A DNA stretch of 64,000 nucleotides from Kineosporia babensis. GTDB lineage: Bacteria > Actinomycetota > Actinomycetes > Actinomycetales > Kineosporiaceae. Numbering within the stretch: position 1 is the first letter of the stretch; each line of letters opens with the position of its first letter. Below the pieces are notes generated by a model. The model saw only the letters and a program-made list of their open reading frames with translations, did no database searches and was not told the origin of the DNA. The translations under genes and the position numbers were made by a program. Positions 57,272 through 64,000 of this stretch are shown piece by piece. Where the stretch lies: NCBI RefSeq assembly GCF_021129305.1, contig NZ_JAJOMB010000010.1:62001-126000 (forward strand), read 5' to 3'.

Positions 57272-58474
57272 TTACGAGCCTGCGGCCTGCTGGTAGAGCG
57301 GGGCGAACAGTTCCTTGAACTTCGTCGCGCTGTTCGGGAACGAGTCCTCCAGGCTGTGCTTGCCGCCGGCGCCGTCGGAGTAGTCGTACTCGAAGTAGGC
57401 CGCGTAGGCCACGTTGTTGTCCGGGTCGGTGATGAAGTCGTACATCCGCTGGATGTAGTCGGGGTTGTCGTGGCCGCCGATGCCGTCCGGGCGGGCCCAG
57501 ACGCCCCACTCCGGCAGGGTCAGCGGCTTGCCGTGCTCCTTGGCGAACTGTGACCAGAACTCCAGGCCGCGCTCGCCGCCGTAGACCGACACGTCCCAGG
57601 CCTTCTTCTGGGCCGCCACGTAGCAGGGGCCGTCGCAGTTCTCCGGGTACGGGTAGGCCGCGCCGGAGACGTCGTAGGCGTCCACCCCGACGTAGTCGAC
57701 CACGTCGTCACCCGGGTAGTAGTCGACCGCGTCGTACTTGTTCGGGCCGCCGTTGACGTTCCAGTCGAACTCGAAGTTCGCCCCCTCGACCGAGCGCATG
57801 CTCTCGACGATGTTGCGGTAGAAGGCCTTCCAGCTCTCGGTGTCGTCGGTGGCCCACTTCCACGACTCGAGGTTGAACTCCCAGCCGACCCGCAGGATCG
57901 CGTCCTCCTGGCCGTTGGCGACCAGGTTCTGGGCCAGGGTCTGGAAGTAGCTGTTGTAGTCGCCGGCGGCACCGGCCTGGACGCTGACCGTGTCGTCGTC
58001 GCTGGGCAGCATCGGCACGGCGTAGACCAGCCGGTACGGCGTGTCCTTCCACTCGTCCAGCAGGTACTGCGGGCTGGCGATGTTGTCCCAGCTGCCACGG
58101 GCCGAGAAGTCGACCACGTACTCGACATCCGCGCCGAGCCACTGCTGGTACGCCTCGACCTCGGCGGCCGAGGTCTGCCGGAAGACGCCGTACTTGGTAC
58201 CGGTGTCGGTGGCCGCGGGGGCCGAGGCGCTCGCCGCCGGGGTGGCGCCCTCGTCGTCGTCCGAGCCCTGGGTGACCGCGAAGATCACACCGATCAGGGC
58301 GATCAGCGCGACCACCGCACCCGCGCCGAGCAGACGCCGGCTGGAATTCTTCTTCGCGGGCGTCTCGGCGGGAATCGGGCTGGTCGCCTCCGGATCGGCT
58401 TCCGGGGCCGCATGCCGGTCGTTTTCCTGGGACAGGCCGGGGCGTGGGGCCTCGTCCGACGGAGTGGCATGCAT
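57272..58474 (-). CDS. Membrane-anchored GH26-like glycoside hydrolase
   Basis: 400 residues from the ATG at 58474. A cytoplasmic Pro/Ala/Glu-rich segment (1-47) precedes one membrane helix (about 48-68, LLGAGAVVALIALIGVIFAV), a Ser/Ala linker, and an extracellular (beta/alpha)8 domain. The acid/base Glu is probably in RVGWEFNLES and the nucleophile in LTLPEWGVW, as in GH26 beta-mannanases and related endoglycanases. Two Cys (ENCDGPCYV) may form a disulfide. Substrate could be a mannan, xylan or the cell's own exopolysaccharide. Confidence 0.8.
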   Translation of the reverse strand: MHATPSDEAPRPGLSQENDRHAAPEADPEATSPIPAETPAKKNSSRRLLGAGAVVALIALIGVIFAVTQGSDDDEGATPAASASAPAATDTGTKYGVFRQTSAAEVEAYQQWLGADVEYVVDFSARGSWDNIASPQYLLDEWKDTPYRLVYAVPMLPSDDDTVSVQAGAAGDYNSYFQTLAQNLVANGQEDAILRVGWEFNLESWKWATDDTESWKAFYRNIVESMRSVEGANFEFDWNVNGGPNKYDAVDYYPGDDVVDYVGVDAYDVSGAAYPYPENCDGPCYVAAQKKAWDVSVYGGERGLEFWSQFAKEHGKPLTLPEWGVWARPDGIGGHDNPDYIQRMYDFITDPDNNVAYAAYFEYDYSDGAGGKHSLEDSFPNSATKFKELFAPLYQQAAGS

Positions 58475-58701
58475 GGCTCGAAAACCTTTCGGGTCGGGGG
58501 ACACGAACAGTGCTGCCCCAGCACAACTTTGCCGTTGCGCAAGGGTAGTCACGTCCGACGCTTCTTCCATTGTCGAGAGTGCCAAGAGTTCGCGGTGAAT
58601 CCGCTGAGAACCCCGGCGATGACCCAACGGCCCGAGCACGACGACGGGTTCCGGATTCACCCGAACAGTTGACGGCAAACCGGACCGCCACCCGCGAGTG
58701 C

Positions 58702-58730
58702 TTGAGATTTCAACTAACTAGTCTTACCTT
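58702..58730 (+). promoter_or_regulatory. Promoter for a leaderless dioxygenase mRNA
   Basis: -35 TTGAGA (58702-58707), 17-nt spacer, -10 TACCTT (58725-58730), only 7 nt before the ATG. Transcription should begin at or next to the start codon; no ribosome site is present. Confidence 0.6.
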
Positions 58731-58737
58731 CAAACAC

Positions 58738-59604
58738 ATGACGATCTCAGGACCTGGTGCGGCGTTCGACGCCTTCCTGCCCGGTGCGCTGGCCACCAGT
58801 AAGGCCCAGCCCACCTGGACCTCCGGGAACGGCGCGCTGCCGGCGCTGTACCTCTCGCACGGCGCGCCCCCGCTGTTCGACGACGGCGACTGGATGGAGC
58901 AGCTGCACGCCTGGGCGCTGCGGATGCCCAAGCCGAAGAGCATCCTGATCATCAGCGCGCACTGGGAGTCGGCCCCGCTGAGCCTGACCAGCCCGGTGGC
59001 GAGGACCCCGCTGGTCTACGACTTCGGCGGGTTCGACCAGCGTTACTTCGAGATGCAGTACGCCACTCCGGACGCGGCGGAGCTGGCCCGGCTGGTCACC
59101 TCGGTGATGCCGGACGTGGAGACGGTGCACCAGCACAACAGCCGGGGGCTGGACCACGGCGCCTGGGTCCCGCTGAAGGTGATGTACCCGCTGGGCGACG
59201 TGCCGGTGCTGCAGCTGAGCATCCCCACCCACGACCCGGCGAAGCTGATGGAACTGGGCCGCCGGCTGCGTCCGCTGCGCGAGCAGGGGGTGCTGATCAT
59301 CGGCTCCGGCTTCATGACCCACGGGCTGCCGTTCCTGACCCGCGAGGCGTTCGCCGGCAAGGTGCCCGGCTGGTCGGCGGACTTCGACGCCTGGGCCCAG
59401 GACTCGCTGGCCCGCGGCGACGTGGACAGCCTGATGAACTACCTGAAGCGCGCGCCCGGGCTGCCGTACTCGCACCCCACGGTCGAGCACTTCGTGCCGG
59501 CGTTCATCACGCTGGGCGCCGCGTCGAACCCGGAGGCCCCGGTCACCACCACGATCGAGGGTTACATGTGGGGCTTGTCCAAGCGGTCGTTCCAGGTCGC
59601 CTGA
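58738..59604 (+). CDS. Class III extradiol dioxygenase, DODA/YgiD type
   Basis: 288 residues from the ATG at 58738. LigB-fold, non-haem Fe/Zn enzyme of the 4,5-DOPA dioxygenase family. Ligand histidines are in YLSHGAPPLF, IISAHWESAP and GLDHGAWVPL; GSGFMTH and FVPAFITLGA are also conserved. The natural substrate of bacterial members is mostly unknown. Divergent from the glycosidase gene; the transcript looks leaderless. Confidence 0.9.
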   Translation: MTISGPGAAFDAFLPGALATSKAQPTWTSGNGALPALYLSHGAPPLFDDGDWMEQLHAWALRMPKPKSILIISAHWESAPLSLTSPVARTPLVYDFGGFDQRYFEMQYATPDAAELARLVTSVMPDVETVHQHNSRGLDHGAWVPLKVMYPLGDVPVLQLSIPTHDPAKLMELGRRLRPLREQGVLIIGSGFMTHGLPFLTREAFAGKVPGWSADFDAWAQDSLARGDVDSLMNYLKRAPGLPYSHPTVEHFVPAFITLGAASNPEAPVTTTIEGYMWGLSKRSFQVA

Positions 59605-59652
59605 AACGGTTTCCTCCCAGCCCGCACGGGCTGGGAGGCTGCTTTTGGACGT

Positions 59653-60189
59653 TCAGCGCGCCGAACGTCCGTATGTTGTGTATTCAGTGGTCCCCAGGGC
59701 GAGAGCCTCGAGCGAGACCAGCAACCGGCGGCTCAGCGACGGTGTGAGCGGGGTAGAGCCGAACTCGTCGGGGTAGACGAAATGGGCTGCGCTCAGCTCG
59801 CTCTCCTGCAGCTTGATCGCCGCGATCTCGTCCGCGCCGAGCACCCCGCCGTCGAAGACGAACTGGATCTGGTCGCCCCACACCCCGTGCCGCGGAACCC
59901 AGTCCACCACCAGCAGCCGGCCCGGCGCCTTCTCCAGCCCGAGCTCCTCGGCCAACTCCCGGGTGCAGCCCAGGTGGGGGTCCTCGTTCGACTCCACCAC
60001 TCCGCCGGGCATCACCCAGGTCGGCTTGTAGACCGCCTCCAGCAGCAGCACCCGGCCCTGCTCGTCGCGGATCAGCGCGGCCGCGGCGACGTTCTTGGCC
60101 GGCAGGCGGGAGGCGATGCCCGGGTTGAACTCGGCCTCCGGCACACCCTCGGTGAGCAGATCGTCGGCCAGGGTGGGATTCGTGGTCAC
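59653..60189 (-). CDS. Nudix hydrolase
   Basis: 178 residues from the GTG at 60189. The full Nudix box is present (GVVESNEDPHLGCTRE then LAEELGL, about 75-97), so nucleoside-diphosphate-linked hydrolysis with Mg is expected. Preceded by VYKPTWVMPG and a beta-strand core ALIRDEQGRVLLLEA. The substrate cannot be told. Divergent from the PaiB-like gene over 186 nt. Confidence 0.9.
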   Translation of the reverse strand: MTTNPTLADDLLTEGVPEAEFNPGIASRLPAKNVAAAALIRDEQGRVLLLEAVYKPTWVMPGGVVESNEDPHLGCTRELAEELGLEKAPGRLLVVDWVPRHGVWGDQIQFVFDGGVLGADEIAAIKLQESELSAAHFVYPDEFGSTPLTPSLSRRLLVSLEALALGTTEYTTYGRSAR

Positions 60190-60375
60190 GTCGCTCGATG
60201 CAACACCTGTCCGGCCGCGTCGTGCAAGCTCAGCGGGCCGGTAGTGCCGGAGTTCACCGGATCGACTCACCGATGTTCGACAACCGCACTGGTGCGTGCC
60301 CGGTCGGCAGTCCGATAGCCGCAGACCCCGGATTGGCCGTCGACCCCCGAACCCGGTCTGGGCCACAGTCGGCTC

Positions 60376-60999
60376 ATGTATGTCCCCGCGCACTTCGCCG
60401 CCGACCCCGAGCAGATTCGTGCCCTGCTGGAGCACCCCGGCGCGGCCGATCTGGTCACTCCGACGGCCGAGGGGCTCGCCGCGACCTTCCTACCCCTGGT
60501 CTTCGACCCCGAGGCCGGGCCGCAGGGCTCCCTGCTGGGGCATTTCGCCCGGAACAACCCTCACTGGCGCCAGGAGCCGACCGGCGACTCCCTGGTGATC
60601 CTGCACGGCGCTGACAGCTACATCTCGCCTTCCTGGTACGCGTCCAAGGCCGAGCACGGGCGGGTGGTGCCGACCTGGAACTACCTGACCGCCCACGTCC
60701 ACGGTCGGCTGGTGGTGCACGACGACGTGACCTGGCTGGAGGCGCTGGTGCGCAGGCTCAGCGATCAGCACGAGGCCGGGCGCTCACAGCCGTGGTCGGT
60801 GGACGATGCCCCGGCGAAGTTCGTGGCCGGACAGCTGCGCGCGATCGTGGGGGTAGAGCTGCAGATCACCCGGATCGAGGCCAAGGCGAAGTACAGCCAG
60901 AACAGGCCGCCGGCAGACCGGGACGGTGTGGTCGCCGGACTTCGAGCCGACGGCGACGAGGCCGGGGCGGCCGCGGTCGAGAGGTTCGCCGGCCGTTGA
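60376..60999 (+). CDS. PaiB-like FMN-binding protein
   Basis: 207 residues, ATG at 60376 without a clear ribosome site. Split-barrel flavin-binding fold of the FMN_bind_2/PaiB family: MYVPAHFAADPEQIRALLEH start, HFARNNPHW, ADSYISPSWYASK, VPTWNYLTAHVHGRL. In Bacillus PaiB affects protease and sporulation genes; others may be flavin reductases or haem-related enzymes. Role here unknown. Confidence 0.9.
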   Translation: MYVPAHFAADPEQIRALLEHPGAADLVTPTAEGLAATFLPLVFDPEAGPQGSLLGHFARNNPHWRQEPTGDSLVILHGADSYISPSWYASKAEHGRVVPTWNYLTAHVHGRLVVHDDVTWLEALVRRLSDQHEAGRSQPWSVDDAPAKFVAGQLRAIVGVELQITRIEAKAKYSQNRPPADRDGVVAGLRADGDEAGAAAVERFAGR

Positions 61000-61004
61000 C
61001 ATGA

Positions 61005-61043
61005 CACAGCCCCCGGAACCGAGCGAAGGCTCCAGGGGCTGTG
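61005..61043. terminator. Terminator between PaiB-like gene and htpX
   Basis: Outer 9-bp stem (61005-61013 with 61035-61043) and an imperfect inner stem, followed on the plus strand by CTTTCG. It separates two convergent genes. Confidence 0.8.
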
Positions 61044-61058
61044 CTTTCGGGGGTTGGT

Positions 61059-61916
61059 TCAGCGGCGGTAGCCGGCCATCGACTCCAGTCGGGCGATGCG
61101 GTCGGCCATCGGCGGGTGGGTGGCGAAGAGCTTGGCCATGCCGTCTCCGCGGAACGGGTTGGCGATCATCATGTGGCTGGAATTGACCAGTTCCCGCTGC
61201 GGGGGCAGCGGCAGCTGGCGGGTGCCCATCTCCAGCTTGCGCAGCGCCGAGGCCAGGGCCAGCGGGTCGCCGGTGAGCTTGGCGCCGTCCTCGTCGGCGT
61301 CGTACTCGCGGGTGCGGCTGACCGCCATCTGGATCACCCCGGCGGCGAGCGGGCCGAGCAGCGACATGGCGATCATCGCGACGAAGTTGGGGCGTTCCTC
61401 GTCGTTGCCGCCGAAGAAGAACGCGAAGTTCGCGATGAAGGTGATCGCGCTGGCCAGCGCCCCGGCGATGGAGGCGGTGAGGATGTCGCGGTTGTACACG
61501 TGCATCAGCTCGTGGCCGAGCACCCCGCGCAGCTCACGCTCGTCGAGGATCTGCAGGATGCCCTCGGTGCAGCAGACCGCGGCGTTGCGCGGGTTGCGGC
61601 CGGTGGCGAACGCGTTCGGCGCCTGGGTGGGTGAGATGTACAGCGCCGGCATCGGCTGGCGGGCCTCGTTGGCCAGTTCCCGGACGATCCGGTACATCAC
61701 CGGCTGCTCGGCCTCGCTGACCGGGCGGGCGTGCATCGCCTTGATCGCCATCTTGCCGGAGTTCCAGTACTGGTAGCCACTGATCGCCAGCGAGATGCCC
61801 AGGGCGATCACCAGACCCGTGGAGCCGGCCATCAGCTGGCCGATCACCAGCAAGAACGCCGACATGCCGCCCAGCAGGACAGCGGTCTTCAGCCCGTTGA
61901 AATGACTATGACCCAT
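61059..61916 (-). CDS. htpX: Membrane zinc metalloprotease HtpX
   Basis: 285 residues from the ATG at 61916 ([20 protein letters not shown]). M48 peptidase with four predicted membrane helices; zinc site HEXXH in [12 protein letters not shown] with the third ligand Glu in [11 protein letters not shown]. It takes part in membrane protein quality control. The 25-residue longer frame has no support. C-terminus [16 protein letters not shown] is typical. Confidence 0.95.
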   Translation of the reverse strand: MGHSHFNGLKTAVLLGGMSAFLLVIGQLMAGSTGLVIALGISLAISGYQYWNSGKMAIKAMHARPVSEAEQPVMYRIVRELANEARQPMPALYISPTQAPNAFATGRNPRNAAVCCTEGILQILDERELRGVLGHELMHVYNRDILTASIAGALASAITFIANFAFFFGGNDEERPNFVAMIAMSLLGPLAAGVIQMAVSRTREYDADEDGAKLTGDPLALASALRKLEMGTRQLPLPPQRELVNSSHMMIANPFRGDGMAKLFATHPPMADRIARLESMAGYRR

Positions 61917-62037
61917 TCGGTGCTCCCTGACTCCTCTCGACCGGTGCCACCGGGCACCGTCAGGAAACTCAACGGTGCCCGGCCTGATCACGTTCCCGGC
62001 CGGGGCCCCGTCGCCCTGGCCGGCTCGATGATCTTGC

Positions 62038-63612
62038 TCAGTGCAGGATCCCAGGAAGCAGCCCGGCGATCACCTCGGCGCCCACGGACAGTCCGAGACA
62101 ACCGGCGGCTGCTCCCCCGAGCACGATCCCCTCAGCGGGACGAAGCCGCCACCGGGGCGCACTGCGGTCACCGGGTGCGACCAGTAGCGCGACCCAGCGT
62201 AAGTAGTAGGCCAGCGCCAGGGCGACGTTGAGGGCGGCGATCACCGCGACCGGCCAGACCTCGGCGTCGACCACCGGGCGCAGCGCCACCACCTTGGCGA
62301 TCAGGCCCATCACGCCCGGCGGGAGGCCGGCCAGGCAGAGCAGGGCGAAGGCCAGGACGGCGCTGGCCACCGGCTCGGTCCGGCTCAGGCCGCGGTAGGT
62401 CTGGAGGGTGTGCTCCTCCCCCGAGCGGTGGTGCCGGGCCACCAGCACCACCACGGCGAACACGGCCAGACTGGCCACCACGTAGGCCAGGAGGTAGCCG
62501 ATCGCGCCGGCGGTGGCTTCGCGAACGCTGTCGCGGGAGGGGCCGGCCGCGGCGAAGGGCAGCATTACCCAGCCGGCCTGCGCGACGGTGGACCAGGCCA
62601 GCAGGCGCACGGCCACGTTCTGGCGCAGGGCGATCAGGTTGCCCACGGTCATGGTGAGCACGGCGAGGATGCCGATCAGCGGGGCCCAGGCCTCGTGCAG
62701 CGCGGGCAGGCCGATGCCCAGCAGGACCACGGCGGCGCTGACCCCGGCGGCTTTCGAGACGGTGGACAGGAACGCGGCGATCGGCAGGGGCGCCCCGGCG
62801 TAGGTGTCCGGGGTCCACATGTGGAAGGGCACCAGCGAGACCTTGAACCCGATGCCGGCCAGGCTCAGGACGGCCCCGGCCACCGCCACGACCAGCACCG
62901 GCCGGTCCGGTCCGGCGGCCAGCACGTCGGCGATCCGGAACAGGTAGAGCGAACCGGTGGCCAGGAAGAGCAGGCCGATGCCGAGCAGGAGCATGCCGAG
63001 CGAGGCGATCGCGGTGAGCAACATGGTCACCGCGGCCTGGGCCCCCTGGGCGTCGCGGCGCAGGGCGATCAGGCCGATGGTGGGCAGGGTGGCGGTCTCC
63101 AGGGCGACGGTGAGGGTGGCCAGGTCGCGGGCCCCGGCCAGGGCGGTGGCCCCGGCGACGGTGGCCAGGAGCAGGGTGTGGTGGGCGGTGCGGTCCTTGG
63201 CGCCGGGGCCGTTGAGGGCCAGGAGCAGGCAGGCCACCGCGCCGAGCAGGACGATGCCCTGGACCGCGAGGGTCAGGTCGGAGACCACGTAGGAGCAGCC
63301 GAAGCCGAACTCGGCCGGGCTCAGCGATTCCGGCAGCCGGGTCGGGCCGGTCTGCCCGGTGGTCACCACGAAACCGCCGGAGCAGGCCGTGTTCCGGTCC
63401 TCGCCGTCCAGCGCCAGGTAGGCCACCCCGCCGGCCGCGGTCAGCAGACCGGCGAGGCCGATCAGGTCGGAGGGCAGGCGCAGCCCGGGCCGCAGAGCGT
63501 CGGCGAGCAGGATCAGCAGCAGGGCCACCACCGGGGCGATCACCGGCAGCAGGGCCACCAGGTCGATCGAGGGAACTCCGGTCAGGCGGGCGGAGGTCTC
63601 GGTCAGCATCAC
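62038..63612 (-). CDS. nuoN: NADH-quinone oxidoreductase subunit N
   Basis: 524 residues with about 14 membrane helices, an antiporter-like proton-pumping subunit of complex I. Family blocks: [34 protein letters not shown] (key Lys), [15 protein letters not shown], and [17 protein letters not shown]. The start is either the GTG at 63612, overlapping the nuoM stop (GTGA), or the ATG at 63609. Last gene of the nuo operon. Confidence 0.96.
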   Translation of the reverse strand: MMLTETSARLTGVPSIDLVALLPVIAPVVALLLILLADALRPGLRLPSDLIGLAGLLTAAGGVAYLALDGEDRNTACSGGFVVTTGQTGPTRLPESLSPAEFGFGCSYVVSDLTLAVQGIVLLGAVACLLLALNGPGAKDRTAHHTLLLATVAGATALAGARDLATLTVALETATLPTIGLIALRRDAQGAQAAVTMLLTAIASLGMLLLGIGLLFLATGSLYLFRIADVLAAGPDRPVLVVAVAGAVLSLAGIGFKVSLVPFHMWTPDTYAGAPLPIAAFLSTVSKAAGVSAAVVLLGIGLPALHEAWAPLIGILAVLTMTVGNLIALRQNVAVRLLAWSTVAQAGWVMLPFAAAGPSRDSVREATAGAIGYLLAYVVASLAVFAVVVLVARHHRSGEEHTLQTYRGLSRTEPVASAVLAFALLCLAGLPPGVMGLIAKVVALRPVVDAEVWPVAVIAALNVALALAYYLRWVALLVAPGDRSAPRWRLRPAEGIVLGGAAAGCLGLSVGAEVIAGLLPGILH

Positions 63613-64000
63613 GGGACCGCTCCCCCGCCGGGCAGAAGCAGCCGGACCACTCCGGCGGTGGCGCCCAGCAGCGGGCCGGGCACCAGGCCGAGCCCGACCG
63701 TGGCCAGGACCAGCGGCATCATGGTCACCGTCTCGTGTCGAGTTGCGTCCGGGCCCTGGCCCGGTTCGGGGCGGCCTTGCCAGAGCACTCTCAGCACCCG
63801 CAGCCAGTAGGCCGCGGCGATCACGGTCCCGGCTGCGGCGATCACGGCGAACGGACGATTGAGCATCCCGAGCCCGCTGGACTGCCAGGCCCCGGCGACG
63901 GCCAGCAGCTCGCCCCAGAACACGGCCAGGCCCGGCAGGCCCAGACCGGCCACCGCGCCGAAGGTCAGCAGCCAGCCCAGCCGGGGCATCCGGTCGCGCA
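63609..64000 (-). CDS. nuoM: NADH-quinone oxidoreductase subunit M, C-terminal part
   Basis: The last 129 or so residues of NuoM; the gene continues past the right edge, the frame staying open upstream of the internal Met (RDRMPRLGWLLTFGAVAGLG). LGLPGLAVFWGELL is the family motif of the late membrane helices. The stop overlaps the nuoN start, so the pair is translationally coupled. Confidence 0.92.
   Translation of the reverse strand, partial: RDRMPRLGWLLTFGAVAGLGLPGLAVFWGELLAVAGAWQSSGLGMLNRPFAVIAAAGTVIAAAYWLRVLRVLWQGRPEPGQGPDATRHETVTMMPLVLATVGLGLVPGPLLGATAGVVRLLLPGGGAVP

Overview
The window is high-GC DNA from a Gram-positive actinobacterium (Actinomycetota). Evidence: frequent GTG/TTG starts, near-universal G/C third positions, a DUF5709 fragment, a Zn-type S14, TAGxxT-type -10 boxes, and the tRNA-Thr/tRNA-Met/rpmG/hadA/hadB and tRNA-Trp/secE/nusG gene orders. 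I cannot fix the genus from sequence alone; a Kineosporiales-like or other large-genome soil actinobacterium is only a guess.

Layout. (1) 1-2.2 kb: end of a DUF5709 gene and a secreted ExeM/NucH-type nuclease. (2) 2.3-40.6 kb, all on the minus strand: one of the largest translation/transcription superclusters possible. Read in the direction of transcription it is tRNA-Trp, secE, nusG, rplK, rplA, [a three-gene sensory cassette], rplJ, rplL, rpoB, rpoC, rpsL, rpsG, fusA, tuf, then the S10 operon (rpsJ to rpsQ), the spc operon (rplN to secY, adk, map) and the alpha operon (infA, rpmJ, rpsM, rpsK, rpoA, rplQ, truA). rpsD is absent from the alpha operon. Many genes overlap by 1 or 4 nt; promoters, an L10 leader with attenuator, and terminators can be seen at the expected boundaries. 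(3) 40.8-44.3 kb, plus strand: a tightly coupled ABC-2 exporter plus NarL-type two-component system. (4) 44.3-49.3 kb: an accessory block with two paralogous GT-A-like proteins, an XRE regulator with palindromic candidate operators, and a small two-helix membrane protein. (5) 49.5-53.1 kb, minus strand: add, murB, two MaoC/FAS1-type dehydratase subunits, rpmG and two tRNAs. (6) 53.2-61.9 kb: TetR/MFS efflux pair, a YajQ family protein, tRNA-Tyr, an ANTAR-like protein, a membrane-anchored GH26-like glycosidase, a class III dioxygenase, a Nudix hydrolase, a PaiB-like FMN protein and HtpX. (7) 62.0-64.0 kb: nuoN and the 3' end of nuoM, the tail of the respiratory complex I operon.

How it fits together. 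The core is growth machinery arranged in transcription units separated by recognisable sigma-A-type promoters (infA, rpsL, rpoB x2, rplJ, tRNA-Trp/secE) and hairpins. The unusual parts are insertions into this conserved order: the SpoIIE-phosphatase/histidine-kinase/receiver cassette between rplA and rplJ, whose phosphatase has lost a conserved metal-binding Asp, and the roughly 11-kb block between tRNA-Trp and the hadAB/rpmG group, which in mycobacteria lie next to each other. The GT-A pair with its XRE regulator is the best candidate here for an undescribed system.
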